A stretch of DNA of 64,000 nt from Treponema phagedenis. GTDB lineage: Bacteria; Spirochaetota; Spirochaetia; Treponematales; Treponemataceae. This document shows, in pieces, positions 52,847 through 61,820 of this stretch; the stretch's first letter is position 1; each line of letters begins with the position of its first letter. The stretch covers positions 2,753,001 to 2,817,000 of the forward strand of contig NZ_CP042818.1 of the NCBI RefSeq assembly GCF_008153345.1. Direction: 5' to 3'. Both the position numbers and the translations under genes were made by a program. Under the pieces are notes generated by a model that worked only from the letters and a program-made list of their open reading frames with translations, was not told where the DNA came from and made no database searches.

Positions 52847-52939
52847 GTGCCCTGCGGAAAAAAACGAAAAAAGAGAAAGATAGCAACACATAAACGTAAA
52901 AAAAAGCTGAGAAAGAATCGGCATAAGAATAAGAAATAA
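52847..52939 (+). CDS. AURKAIP1/COX24-domain small basic protein (ribosomal protein type)
   Basis: Tiny 30-residue protein made almost wholly of Lys and Arg: MPCGKKRKKRKIATHKRKKK then LRKNRHKNKK. The KMATHKRKKRLRKNRHK-type core matches the AURKAIP1/COX24 domain (mitochondrial mS38 homologue) found as a stand-alone 30-35 residue protein in spirochaetes and related bacteria. It is likely a small-subunit ribosomal component. Supported by a near-ideal promoter, an AAGGAG Shine-Dalgarno sequence (52834-52839) seven bases before the GTG, and a terminator just after the gene. Confidence 0.85.
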   Translation: MPCGKKRKKRKIATHKRKKKLRKNRHKNKK

Positions 52940-52975
52940 CGATTTTACAGCGAATTACTATCTTTAGCAGACGAG

Positions 52976-53020
52976 AAAGGGGTTGATAAAAAGAAGAGCT
53001 TTTTTGCAACCCTTTTTTTT
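52976..53020 (+). terminator. Rho-independent terminator of the COX24-like gene
   Basis: AAAGG-GGTTG (52976-52985) pairs with CAACCCTTT (about 53007-53015), with an inner A-rich/T-rich pairing in the loop (AAAAAG/CTTTTT). It is followed by a run of eight Ts to 53020. It separates this small transcript from dxs. Confidence 0.8.
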
Positions 53021-53131
53021 GTTCTACCTAATTTAAGATAAATCTATACGTTCTCTTAGTTTAAAAGAAAACAATTGCGGATTGTAAGTGGTTTATGTGT
53101 TTTATTTTTACACATACGCTCGGGAAAAAAT

Positions 53132-55024
53132 ATGAATCAGGATTTATTATCAAAAATAAAATCGCCTCAAGATTTAAAAGACTTATCTGCAAAGGATATT
53201 CCTTTGCTTGCAGCGGAAATTCGTAAAACAATTTTACAGGTAGTAAGCAGTAACGGCGGACACTTGGCAAGTAACCTTGGCGTGGTTGAGCTTACAATTG
53301 CCTTACATAGAGTGTTTTCCTCTCCCGAGGACAGCATTCTTTGGGATGTCGGGCATCAATGCTATACTCATAAGCTCTTAACCGGAAGGTATGAAAGGTT
53401 CCATACGCTACGTTTAAAAGACGGTATTTCCGGTTTTCCGAAGCGGGAAGAAAGTATCCATGATGCGTTTAATACGGGACATTCGTCAACGTCAATTTCC
53501 GTTGCGGAAGGCATTTTAGCCGGAAATCGCTTACAAGGAAAAAGAGGAAAAGTTATTGCCGTAATCGGAGACGGGGCGCTCACTGGCGGTATGGCGTTTG
53601 AAGCGCTTTCCAATACATGTCAAGAAAAAGACAGTGATCTTATTATCATTTTAAATGATAATAAGATGTCCATCAGTAAAAACACCGGCGCCATATCGGA
53701 GTATTTAAGCCGGCTTACCATGCGCGCCGGCTACCAGCGATTAAAATATCTGGCAAACAAGGGTCTTAATGCAATTCCTTATGTCGGACCGAAGCTGCGG
53801 GACATGCTTTGGCGTTTAAAACACGGTGCAAAGGGGTTCTTTTATCGAAATAATATCTTCGTTGATTTCGGATTTGAATATGTAGGACCATTAAACGGGC
53901 ATAATGAAAGAGAGCTTGAAAAAGTTTTACTCAACGTGAAAAAGCTTAATCATCCCGCAGTTGTGCACGTACAAACTGTAAAAGGAAAGGGGCATCCGCT
54001 TGCAGAGCATAATCCTTGCGCTTTTCACAGTGTTGGCCCCGTTGTGCTTGCCGAAGGAACTATAGAAAAAAACGAGACTATTACCTTCACGGAAGCATTT
54101 TCGCGGGCAATTCTTGCAGAAGCAAAAAATGATGAACGAATTGTGGCAATTACTGCGGCAATGTCTGACGGAACAGGGCTTGCACCTTTTGCGCGCCTTT
54201 ATCCACAACGTTTTTTTGATGTAGGTATTGCGGAACAGCATGCGGTTACCTTTGCCGCGGGATTAACGGTTACCGGGCTTAGACCTATTGTTGCCATTTA
54301 CAGTACGTTTTTGCAAAGAGCAATCGACCAAATTATTCATGATACCGCAATACAAAATCTTCCGGTTATTTTTGCAATTGATCGCGCCGGAGCGGTTCCG
54401 GACGATGGGGAAACACATCAAGGCATTTTCGATTTAAGCATCCTCAGAACGATACCGAATATGAATATTCTTGCTCCCGCTTCAGCGCAAGAACTTGCCC
54501 TCATGCTTCATTGGGCACTTGCGCAAGACACGCCGATAGCAATCCGTTATCCGAAAACACGCTGCGCCATAGAACAGGATGCTTTTTCACTTCCGGTACA
54601 GACCGGCAAAGGCGTTCTCATCCGCCATAATGATAAATCAAAAATTCTTTTCGTATGTACCGGCGGTATTTTTTCGGAGGTGCAGACAGCCTCAAATATG
54701 CTCGCTCATAAAGGAATATTCAGCGATATGTATAATTTGCGGTTTGTTAAGCCGGTCGATAAAGAGTATTTTCTCTCAATTGCAAAGAACTATTCAATTG
54801 TTATTTTTATCGAAGACGGAGCAAAAATAGGAAGCATTTCGTTTGAGCTTCAAACTGAATTACAAACATCGTATGCAAATATAAAAACCGCTCTTTTAGC
54901 CTTTGAAGATATGTTTTATCCGCATGGAGCTCGACTTGATATTTTGATGGCGGCGGGACTTTCTCCCAATCATATTGCGGAAAAAGCCGAAGAACTGATT
55001 ATGCAAACCATAAAAATTTTGTGA
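53132..55024 (+). CDS. dxs: 1-deoxy-D-xylulose-5-phosphate synthase Dxs
   Basis: Thiamine-diphosphate enzyme that starts the MEP isoprenoid pathway from pyruvate and glyceraldehyde 3-phosphate. 630 residues from ATG 53132, the standard length; an upstream TTG at 53075 would add 19 unlikely residues. Signatures: [19 protein letters not shown], the ThDP motif [16 protein letters not shown] with [13 protein letters not shown], and [16 protein letters not shown]. The Shine-Dalgarno sequence is weak. Stop is 10 bases before folP. Confidence 0.96.
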   Translation: MNQDLLSKIKSPQDLKDLSAKDIPLLAAEIRKTILQVVSSNGGHLASNLGVVELTIALHRVFSSPEDSILWDVGHQCYTHKLLTGRYERFHTLRLKDGISGFPKREESIHDAFNTGHSSTSISVAEGILAGNRLQGKRGKVIAVIGDGALTGGMAFEALSNTCQEKDSDLIIILNDNKMSISKNTGAISEYLSRLTMRAGYQRLKYLANKGLNAIPYVGPKLRDMLWRLKHGAKGFFYRNNIFVDFGFEYVGPLNGHNERELEKVLLNVKKLNHPAVVHVQTVKGKGHPLAEHNPCAFHSVGPVVLAEGTIEKNETITFTEAFSRAILAEAKNDERIVAITAAMSDGTGLAPFARLYPQRFFDVGIAEQHAVTFAAGLTVTGLRPIVAIYSTFLQRAIDQIIHDTAIQNLPVIFAIDRAGAVPDDGETHQGIFDLSILRTIPNMNILAPASAQELALMLHWALAQDTPIAIRYPKTRCAIEQDAFSLPVQTGKGVLIRHNDKSKILFVCTGGIFSEVQTASNMLAHKGIFSDMYNLRFVKPVDKEYFLSIAKNYSIVIFIEDGAKIGSISFELQTELQTSYANIKTALLAFEDMFYPHGARLDILMAAGLSPNHIAEKAEELIMQTIKIL

Positions 55025-55034
55025 GGTTTAGATC

Positions 55035-55886
55035 ATGGCTATCGTTTTTAACTGCGGGAAAAATATTACCATTCAAACAGAGTTACCGGCATTCATTCAA
55101 GGAATCATAAACGTAACGCCGGATTCATTTTGGGAGGGAAGCAGAACACCACAGGCAAAAGCCGCGGCAGAGCGTGCTTTGCGCCTCATTGAAACCGGCG
55201 CCGATATTATCGATATTGGCGGAGAATCTACCAGACCCGGTTCGGAATATGTTTCTGCCGAAGAAGAATGTGGGAGAATCATTCCGGTAATAGAACTTTT
55301 GCGAAAAGAAACCGATGTCCCCATTTCGGTGGATACCAGAAAAAGCTTTGTTATGAAAGAAGCTTTTAAAAAAGGCGCAAATATTTGTAATGATATTTCC
55401 GCATTAGAAGATGACGATGATATGGCGCAGCTTATTGCTTTGGAAGATGCAGCGGTTATTTTAATGCATAAAAAGGGAACGCCGGCAACTATGCAGAATA
55501 ATCCGCAGTATCACAATATTATAACTGAGGTGCGGGACTATCTTTTAGCGCGAGCCGCCTACGCAGAAAAATTCGGAATTAAAAAAGAGCGCATAATTCT
55601 TGACCCGGGAATCGGCTTTGGAAAAACCGCTGCGGATAATTTTATTTTGGTTTCAAACCTTGACCGGCTTTGTGATGCGGAATACGAGGTGTTAGCAGGA
55701 CTTTCGCGCAAAAGTTTTATCGGTACCGCAACCGGTCAAAACCAAGAAAAAAGACTTGCGGGAACAATTGCCGCAAATATGATTGCGATACAAAAAGGAG
55801 CCCGTTTTTTACGCGTACATGATGTGGAAGAAACCCGCGATATGTTGAGCGTTTTAAAGGAAATACAAAAATATGCAATTCATTAG
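55035..55886 (+). CDS. folP: Dihydropteroate synthase FolP
   Basis: Joins p-aminobenzoate to the pterin in folate synthesis; sulfonamide target. 283 residues. Signatures: FIQGIINVTPDSFWEGS, DIGGESTRPGSEYV, DPGIGFGKTAADNF and LAGLSRKSFIGTATG. It overlaps the start of cdaA by 14 bases. Presence fits the tetrahydrofolate-dependent enzymes encoded elsewhere in the window. Confidence 0.96.
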   Translation: MAIVFNCGKNITIQTELPAFIQGIINVTPDSFWEGSRTPQAKAAAERALRLIETGADIIDIGGESTRPGSEYVSAEEECGRIIPVIELLRKETDVPISVDTRKSFVMKEAFKKGANICNDISALEDDDDMAQLIALEDAAVILMHKKGTPATMQNNPQYHNIITEVRDYLLARAAYAEKFGIKKERIILDPGIGFGKTAADNFILVSNLDRLCDAEYEVLAGLSRKSFIGTATGQNQEKRLAGTIAANMIAIQKGARFLRVHDVEETRDMLSVLKEIQKYAIH

Positions 55887-56694
55887 AACGGTTTTTACCC
55901 TTTACACCGATTATATCCAGCATATTTTAGACATCGCGTTACTTGCATTTTTAATATATAAAACCTATGAAATACTGATTCAAACACAGGCTGCTCAATT
56001 ATTAAAAGGTGCGCTATCTCTTTTAGTAATCTATGCCATAGCCTTTGTATTTCAACTGCAAACACTGCTTTGGTTACTAAAAACAATTACAGCGGGAATC
56101 GTTATCGGTGCGGCTATTGTTTTTCAACCTGAACTGCGTAAAATCTTTCTTAAGATAGGGCAAGGGAGTTGGCTCCGTAACAATACATTATCCAAACAAC
56201 GGCATATTGATGCGACAATAACAGCTGCTGAAATTCTTTCCGAAAAAAAACGCGGCTTACTTATTGTATTTGCAAGAAGAAATAATTTAAAAGATATTAT
56301 CGATACCGGAATCCGTTTAAATGCAGAAATATCTTCTTCGCTTATTGTTACTATTTTCGGACATGACACGCCGTTACACGACGGCGCAATTATTGTACAA
56401 AACGGAATAATTGTTGCAGCCGGTTGCTTTTTACCTCTTTCCGAACAACAGGATATTAGAAAATCTTTTGGAACTCGCCATCGAGCCGCTCTCGGCACAA
56501 GCGAAGAAACCGACGCCGTCGTACTCATCGTTTCGGAAGAAACCGGGGCAATAAGTCTTGCATATGATTCAAGGCTATATTATGATTTAAGTTCAACCGA
56601 TGCTTTGCATCAACTGGAACACTTACTTGATTTAACCATACGAGATACAAAAGAGCAGGGAGGTGCTGAACATGAACAAAATGAGTTGGCTTGA
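55873..56694 (+). CDS. cdaA: Diadenylate cyclase CdaA (membrane DisA_N domain)
   Basis: Makes cyclic di-AMP from two ATP. 273 residues: three N-terminal membrane helices (about 15-90) followed by the DAC domain. Catalytic motifs are HDTPLHDGAIIVQNG (DGA) and GTRHRAALGTSEETDAVVLIVSEETG (RHR). The operon position directly before a YbbR-domain protein matches cdaA-cdaR. The usual third gene, glmM, is not here. It overlaps folP at its start and cdaR at its end. Confidence 0.95.
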   Translation: MQFIRTVFTLYTDYIQHILDIALLAFLIYKTYEILIQTQAAQLLKGALSLLVIYAIAFVFQLQTLLWLLKTITAGIVIGAAIVFQPELRKIFLKIGQGSWLRNNTLSKQRHIDATITAAEILSEKKRGLLIVFARRNNLKDIIDTGIRLNAEISSSLIVTIFGHDTPLHDGAIIVQNGIIVAAGCFLPLSEQQDIRKSFGTRHRAALGTSEETDAVVLIVSEETGAISLAYDSRLYYDLSSTDALHQLEHLLDLTIRDTKEQGGAEHEQNELA

Positions 56695-57652
56695 ATCTCT
56701 TGTTCACAATTGGCCGGCAAAAATTCTTTGCCTTGCGCTCGCTCTTTTGCTCTCTCTTTTTTATAAGGGCAGCTTACAAGAAAGACGATACATATCTGTA
56801 CCGCTTATCATAAAAAATCAGGGAAGCGAGCTTGTTCCCGCAACTACTTATCCGCGAATGATAAAAGTTTCTCTTTCAGGAGAAAGCGAAAGTATCGGTC
56901 CCATCCGAGAAACGGATATCATTGCGTCTATCGATATTTCAAATTATAAAAATGAAGGAGAATTTAAAATTCCGATAGATATTCAATTGCAGGGTACTGC
57001 CTCAAATATTAAACCGCTGGAAGTTTCTGCAGAGCCTGCGAATATTTTTCTTAAGCTTGAATATGATATCGAAAGGAAGGTACCCATAGTTTTATCGATA
57101 AAAGGGAGCCCTCCGGACGGTTATCAAATATCGGAATCAAATATTAGTCCGGAATTTATAACCGTAAAAGGACCGTCTTCAACTGTGCATGCATATGAAA
57201 ATTTAAACACCGAGGAAATAAATGTCAACGATAAAACCGCTACTTTTTCGGGAGTGGCAAATATCGTCAACACAAATCCTCTTATTTCGGTAATCGGCAA
57301 TTCGCAAATACAATATAACATAAAGATTCAAGAAGTTGCCACCTTGAAAACATTTGAAACCTCAATAATAAATATAACTAATGTGGCGGATAATCTTCTG
57401 GTTTCTTTTGATCCGATAAAAATAAGCGCACAAATTCAAGCACCGAAAAAATTGCTCAAGATGCTGAGTCCCGACTTATTTTTTTCGCTGTCGTGCAAAA
57501 ATATCACAGAACCCGGAACAGCAATTCTTCCGATACAAATAAATTTACCGGCAGGAGCATCCGTACTCTATTATACACCAAAAGAAATGCAAATAACCGT
57601 TACCGAAAAAACGGAGGAAAAAGAAAAAAGTGATTCTGGGAATCGGGATTGA
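56672..57652 (+). CDS. CdaR-like YbbR-domain protein
   Basis: About 326 residues. One N-terminal transmembrane helix (AKILCLALALLLSLFYKG) is followed by extracytoplasmic YbbR repeats (for example SAEPANIFLKLEYDIERKVPIVLSIKG and SPEFITVKGPSSTVHAYENLNTEEIN). It is the likely partner of CdaA. I chose ATG 56672, seven bases after GGGAGG; GTG 56663 in the same frame would overlap the Shine-Dalgarno sequence. It overlaps cdaA by 23 bases and acpS by 23 bases. Confidence 0.88.
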   Translation: MNKMSWLESLVHNWPAKILCLALALLLSLFYKGSLQERRYISVPLIIKNQGSELVPATTYPRMIKVSLSGESESIGPIRETDIIASIDISNYKNEGEFKIPIDIQLQGTASNIKPLEVSAEPANIFLKLEYDIERKVPIVLSIKGSPPDGYQISESNISPEFITVKGPSSTVHAYENLNTEEINVNDKTATFSGVANIVNTNPLISVIGNSQIQYNIKIQEVATLKTFETSIINITNVADNLLVSFDPIKISAQIQAPKKLLKMLSPDLFFSLSCKNITEPGTAILPIQINLPAGASVLYYTPKEMQITVTEKTEEKEKSDSGNRD

Positions 57653-58010
57653 TATTGTAGAAATACAAAGAATGCAGAAATGGAGAAATAATAAAAAACT
57701 TTTGGAGCGTTTTTTTCACAGTGAAGAAGTGCGTTTGTTTTATGATTGCGGTAAAAAAAATGAATTTCTTGCAAGTAGATTTGCCGCGAAAGAAGCCTTT
57801 GGAAAGGCGCTCGGCACGGGACTCAAAAATATTAGGCTGAAAGAAATACAGGTAACAAAAAACATCAACGGAAAACCGATATTAAAGATTTCGGGAAATG
57901 CGGAAAATGTTTTCCGTAATCTTAAAGGAAAATATCTGCATCTTTCACTGAGTCATGAAAAAAACAATGCCGTTGCTATTGTAATTATAGAAGGAGAAAA
58001 AAATGATTAG
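57630..58010 (+). CDS. acpS: Holo-[acyl-carrier-protein] synthase AcpS
   Basis: Transfers phosphopantetheine from CoA to acyl carrier protein. 126 residues. The Mg-binding motif is GIGIDIVEIQRMQKW with the aspartate at residue 7, and the second motif is ASRFAAKEAFGKALGTGL. It starts with GTG inside the end of the YbbR gene, preceded by GGAGG at some distance. The stop overlaps the DUF2225 gene. Confidence 0.94.
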   Translation: MILGIGIDIVEIQRMQKWRNNKKLLERFFHSEEVRLFYDCGKKNEFLASRFAAKEAFGKALGTGLKNIRLKEIQVTKNINGKPILKISGNAENVFRNLKGKYLHLSLSHEKNNAVAIVIIEGEKND

Positions 58011-58878
58011 AAGACAACCGGAAAAAAATGAAAAAAAAGAATTGAATATTTCCTTTTATGCAAAAGATCAAATTGAATGCCCTATTTGCGGAACAAAATT
58101 TAAAAAAGAAGAGTTGCATTCAGGCGGAGGCAGGTTGATTGCAGGGGAACTTACTGACGAGTTAAGAAGAACATACGAAAACTCTGAAAGATACGGAGAA
58201 ATATTTCCACCGATTTATCAAATTGTTGTTTGCCCGAAATGTTTGTACGCAACTTTTTTAAATGATTTTAGAAATATCGATAAGGATACAATAAAAAAAA
58301 TTTTTGACACGATGGAATCTCGCTATCTTTCCGTAAGAAGATTAATTCCGACTGTTGATTTTAATACCATGCGAACCTTATCCGAAGGGGCTGTTTCTTA
58401 TTATCTGGCAATTTTATGTTATGATGCTTTTGATAAGAAATTTTCACCGACCATTAAACAAGCGGTTTGTGCTTTGCGCGCCGCATGGCTTTTTTCAGAT
58501 CTTGGTACAAAATATCCTGAAGAAAATTATACCTATGTCTCTTCTCTTTTTTATCAAAAAGCACTTTTTTTCTATCGAAATGCGGTTGAGCTTGAAAGCA
58601 AGGGAAAGGAAATGATTGCAGGAATGCGATCGTTCGGTCCGGATACTGATAAAAATTACGGATACGATGGGGTCTTATATTTAAGTTGTTTGCTTGAATA
58701 TAAATATGGTTCAAAAAAAGATCCCGAATTGAGAAAAGAGCGAATGCAATATAATAAACGAGTGCTTGCAAAAATGTTCGGACTCGGTAAATCCTCAAAA
58801 GAAAAACCCGGTCCCCTGCTGGAAATGGCGCGTGATCTTTATGATAAATTTAAACTTGAGTTAAATGAAGACGACTAA
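58003..58878 (+). CDS. DUF2225 protein with zinc-binding cysteines
   Basis: 291 residues. Two CxxC pairs near the N-terminus (IECPICGTKFKKEEL and VVCPKCLYATFLNDF) suggest a zinc ribbon, followed by a helical, TPR-like region. It matches DUF2225, common in spirochaetes and Firmicutes, with no established function. It lies between acpS and truA, with an 8-base overlap to the former. Confidence 0.82.
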   Translation: MIRRQPEKNEKKELNISFYAKDQIECPICGTKFKKEELHSGGGRLIAGELTDELRRTYENSERYGEIFPPIYQIVVCPKCLYATFLNDFRNIDKDTIKKIFDTMESRYLSVRRLIPTVDFNTMRTLSEGAVSYYLAILCYDAFDKKFSPTIKQAVCALRAAWLFSDLGTKYPEENYTYVSSLFYQKALFFYRNAVELESKGKEMIAGMRSFGPDTDKNYGYDGVLYLSCLLEYKYGSKKDPELRKERMQYNKRVLAKMFGLGKSSKEKPGPLLEMARDLYDKFKLELNEDD

Positions 58879-58883
58879 AACAC

Positions 58884-59669
58884 ATGGAAACTCAGCGCAA
58901 TATACTTTTACGTATCTCTTATGACGGAACTTTTTTTTCAGGTTGGCAAAAACAGGTAAAAAACGGTATAGAAACATTTCCAACTATTCAGGGTGAGATA
59001 GAAAAAGCTGCATCAAAAATTCATAAACAAAAAAAAGAAATTATTGGGGCGGGAAGAACAGATACCGGCGTGCATGCAATCGGACAAGCTGCGAATTTTT
59101 TTACCGAAATACAAACGATAGAAGCAAAAAGTTTTATTCCCGCCTTTAACTCACTTTTGCCGAAGCAAATACGAGTGGTTGATGCGCAAGAAGTTTCGCC
59201 TCAATTGCATGCGCGTTTTTCAGCACAAGCACGCACATACCGCTATTTTATACAATGTGCAAAAAGAGAGTTTGCTCATGAACAAGCATATTGTTGGCAA
59301 ATAAAACGGTATCCCGATATCAGCACATTAAATCGATATGCAGCCGTTTTGCGTGGAGAGCTTGATTGCACCAGTTTTTCTTTTGCAAAGGATCAGAGCG
59401 CCAGTAAATCCAGATATATTTTCTCCGCTCATTTTTTTATCGAAAAGGATTTCCTTGTTTTTGAGATTTCCGCAAACGCATTTTTATGGCGCATGGTTCG
59501 CTCTCTTACCGGAACGCTTTTACGTTGCGAAAAAGAGCACTACACTCAAAATGATTTTAAAAAAATTCTCGAACTCAAAGATAGAGGATTAGCAGGACCT
59601 ACCGCCCCTCCGCAAGGGCTTTTTCTCTGGCATATAACATATCCGGAAGATTTATTAAAGGGTACATAA
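58884..59669 (+). CDS. truA: tRNA pseudouridine synthase A (TruA)
   Basis: Isomerises uridines 38-40 in the tRNA anticodon stem. 261 residues. The catalytic aspartate is in GAGRTDTGVHAIGQAANF; RTYRYFIQ and FLWRMVRSLTGTLL are further TruA signatures. It is the last gene of the dxs-to-truA block, followed directly by the repeat. Confidence 0.96.
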   Translation: METQRNILLRISYDGTFFSGWQKQVKNGIETFPTIQGEIEKAASKIHKQKKEIIGAGRTDTGVHAIGQAANFFTEIQTIEAKSFIPAFNSLLPKQIRVVDAQEVSPQLHARFSAQARTYRYFIQCAKREFAHEQAYCWQIKRYPDISTLNRYAAVLRGELDCTSFSFAKDQSASKSRYIFSAHFFIEKDFLVFEISANAFLWRMVRSLTGTLLRCEKEHYTQNDFKKILELKDRGLAGPTAPPQGLFLWHITYPEDLLKGT

Positions 59670-60167
59670 TTTCCGGCATAAGGTTTTGTAATTAAGTTCA
59701 CATTCAAGAACATATCGACAATAAAATTTCCCGAATAAAAGATTACTGCTAGTAAATTGCTCACCGTTGCTAAATCCCAAACAATGTTTTAAAGCATCAA
59801 TACAAAATTATAAAATTGAAGCTTTTAAACTCGCAGCACTGATTTAATCAAGAATACTAAAAATCAGGGCGTGGCGGTGGTTCCACGCAGCAGGATGTTT
59901 TAAAGCAAAAGTATTTGTAAAGCTTACCGGATTCAGCATCACTATGGTAAATTGCTCACCGTTGCTCAATTCCAAACGATGTTTTGCCTGATACTCCAGC
60001 GTAAGCAGGCAAAACTCGTAGGCGAACCAAAGGTAGAAATTCCAAGGGTTCGCCCTTGCGCCGTGTCAAGCTCCTTTTTATAACAGGAAACTTTGAAACT
60101 CGTAGGTTTGGTTTCTATAAGATGCATTGAAACAGGATCGAGTTATCAAAAAAACGTTACACCGTAT
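59670..60167 (+). repeat. Long composite copy of the hairpin repeat (copy H)
   Basis: Fills the entire 498-base gap between the convergent truA and glgA genes; no gene is present. Left end AAGGTTTTGTAATTAAGTTC (about 59681-59700), right end ATCAAAAAAACGTTACACCG (about 60144-60163). Two CTCACCGTTGC modules (about 59748 and 59942), a stem GTTTTGCCTG (59981-59990)/CAGGCAAAAC (60006-60015), a stem GGCGAACC (60021-60028)/GGTTCGCC (60047-60054), and a TTGCGCCGTGTCAAGCTCC module near 60056 lie inside. The two stems match those of the minus-oriented copy at 14905-14978, with compensatory changes. Confidence 0.82.
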
Positions 60168-61820
60168 TTAAGAATCACGTTCAATACCGTATAACGGAAA
60201 ATAGCTTTTTTGTATAATATGCTTCCAAGAAAATTTTGTTTTTATTTGCCGGATCGCATTTTGTATAATCGCGGAATAAGCCGGAATTTCAGAAACAGTG
60301 CGGCAGTTTGCGGCCGGAAAGGTGTTAATTATTTTTATAAGCGTATCCCTTAAAACAGTTTCATGCAGAAAGATTTTTTCATCCACGCTTAACTCCGAAA
60401 TAGTTTTTCCGTTCGGAATAGGAATCCGGTATAAAAAGCCGGTTTTTTTGTCTTCAATCTTTGTTAGCCCGCCGATAGCATGCGCTATGGGAATAGTTGC
60501 AAATATTTGTCCGATAAAATCTTCAAGACCGCAGGGTTCAAACAGACTCGGCAAAACAGTAAAATCAGAAGCAGCGGTTACCAGCCTTGCAAGAGATCGA
60601 TTGTAACCCTTAAAAAAAATGCAGTGCCCTTGAGCATCTTTTGTAGCCTTCATACAAAGTTGCTCAAGCTCGGCTTCTCCCTGCCCCATGATAAAAAAAC
60701 GGGTTTGAGGAAACTTGCCGACTATTTGAGGAATAATTTTCAGTAAAATATGTATTCCTTTTTGTTTTACAACTCTCCCGTGGTACATAAAATAAATAGT
60801 CGGTTCATTGCTTGGATAAAAATTGCCAAAACATTTTATGCCCTCATACTTATCAATATTTTTTCCTTCAGCATCTGCAAGAGTCTGCAATAAAAATTTT
60901 CTATTTTTATATTTACCCTCATAGTTGTTTTCTTCAGGATTAAAGGTAAAGGGAAGAAGGGAAACCGATTTTTTCATCGGATCGTAATGATCATAATCTA
61001 TGCCGTTTGTAATTCCTATAACCGAGATGTTTTTTTCTTGTAAGGCGTAAGAAAATTTTTTAGAAAAATCTGAAAGCGCCGGGTTCACTAATTCTTTTGC
61101 ATACTGTCCGGAGACTGTGGTAAGAACGGCAAATTTAACTGCAATCAGAAAAGGTTCAATTCCCTCCCCTGCCCTTGCGCAGGATAAAATTTCATCAGTA
61201 AAACCGGTTAGCTTTTTAAAATCTTCATAATCATAATGCGTTTGTCTATATCCGTCTCCTGCATTATGAATGGTAACAATCATTTTAGTGTTTGCAAAAG
61301 AGTCTGCGAGATATTTTTTTGTCATAATAAATGCCGGTAATAATGCAGTATGCGCATCATGGCAATGAAGAATATCGGGCGTTTTATTAAAAAATTCGGC
61401 ATAAAAGGCAACCGCTTTTTGAAAAAGAATGTTCATTTCAGGCGTATCAAGATAGCCCTCTCCTTTCTTAACTTTGATACTTGAATGCGCATTAAAATGC
61501 TCAGCCTCTTCTTCCGAATAAGTATAAACATTTTGTTTAGTATTAAATATTTCCGTATCAACAAAAATAAATTGTACCTTTTTTTTTGTCAAAGAAAAAT
61601 ATCGAACCGTATGCAAGATGTCGCGTATTGGGATTTTTGTTTCCAAAATAGGAACTGTTGATAGCGGCGGCGAGCAAGCATATTGCGGAAGAAAAACTTT
61701 CACCTTTAAATCAAGAGACGCGCAACCTGTTGCAAGAGATTTCACAACATTTTTAACGCCCCCCGCTTCGGCAATACCTGCATACTCTCTACTTACTAAC
61801 CAAAGTTTTTTATGTATCAT
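60168..61820 (-). CDS. glgA: Glycogen/starch synthase (GT5)-like protein
   Basis: About 550 residues from ATG 61820, which has AAAGGA eight bases upstream. GT-B fold glycosyltransferase using ADP- or UDP-glucose. Recognisable elements are DILHCHDAHTALLPAFI, ITNGIDYDHYDPM, YHGRVVKQKGIHILLKIIP and the C-terminal PSLFEPCGLEDFIGQIFATIPIAHAIGGL. The N-terminal KTGGLADV-type loop of GlgA reads EAGGVKNVVKSLATG here, so the usual lysine is replaced. The synthase call is likely, with some doubt on donor or exact role. It overlaps the end of aroH by 11 bases. Confidence 0.85.
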   Translation of the reverse strand: MIHKKLWLVSREYAGIAEAGGVKNVVKSLATGCASLDLKVKVFLPQYACSPPLSTVPILETKIPIRDILHTVRYFSLTKKKVQFIFVDTEIFNTKQNVYTYSEEEAEHFNAHSSIKVKKGEGYLDTPEMNILFQKAVAFYAEFFNKTPDILHCHDAHTALLPAFIMTKKYLADSFANTKMIVTIHNAGDGYRQTHYDYEDFKKLTGFTDEILSCARAGEGIEPFLIAVKFAVLTTVSGQYAKELVNPALSDFSKKFSYALQEKNISVIGITNGIDYDHYDPMKKSVSLLPFTFNPEENNYEGKYKNRKFLLQTLADAEGKNIDKYEGIKCFGNFYPSNEPTIYFMYHGRVVKQKGIHILLKIIPQIVGKFPQTRFFIMGQGEAELEQLCMKATKDAQGHCIFFKGYNRSLARLVTAASDFTVLPSLFEPCGLEDFIGQIFATIPIAHAIGGLTKIEDKKTGFLYRIPIPNGKTISELSVDEKIFLHETVLRDTLIKIINTFPAANCRTVSEIPAYSAIIQNAIRQIKTKFSWKHIIQKSYFPLYGIERDS

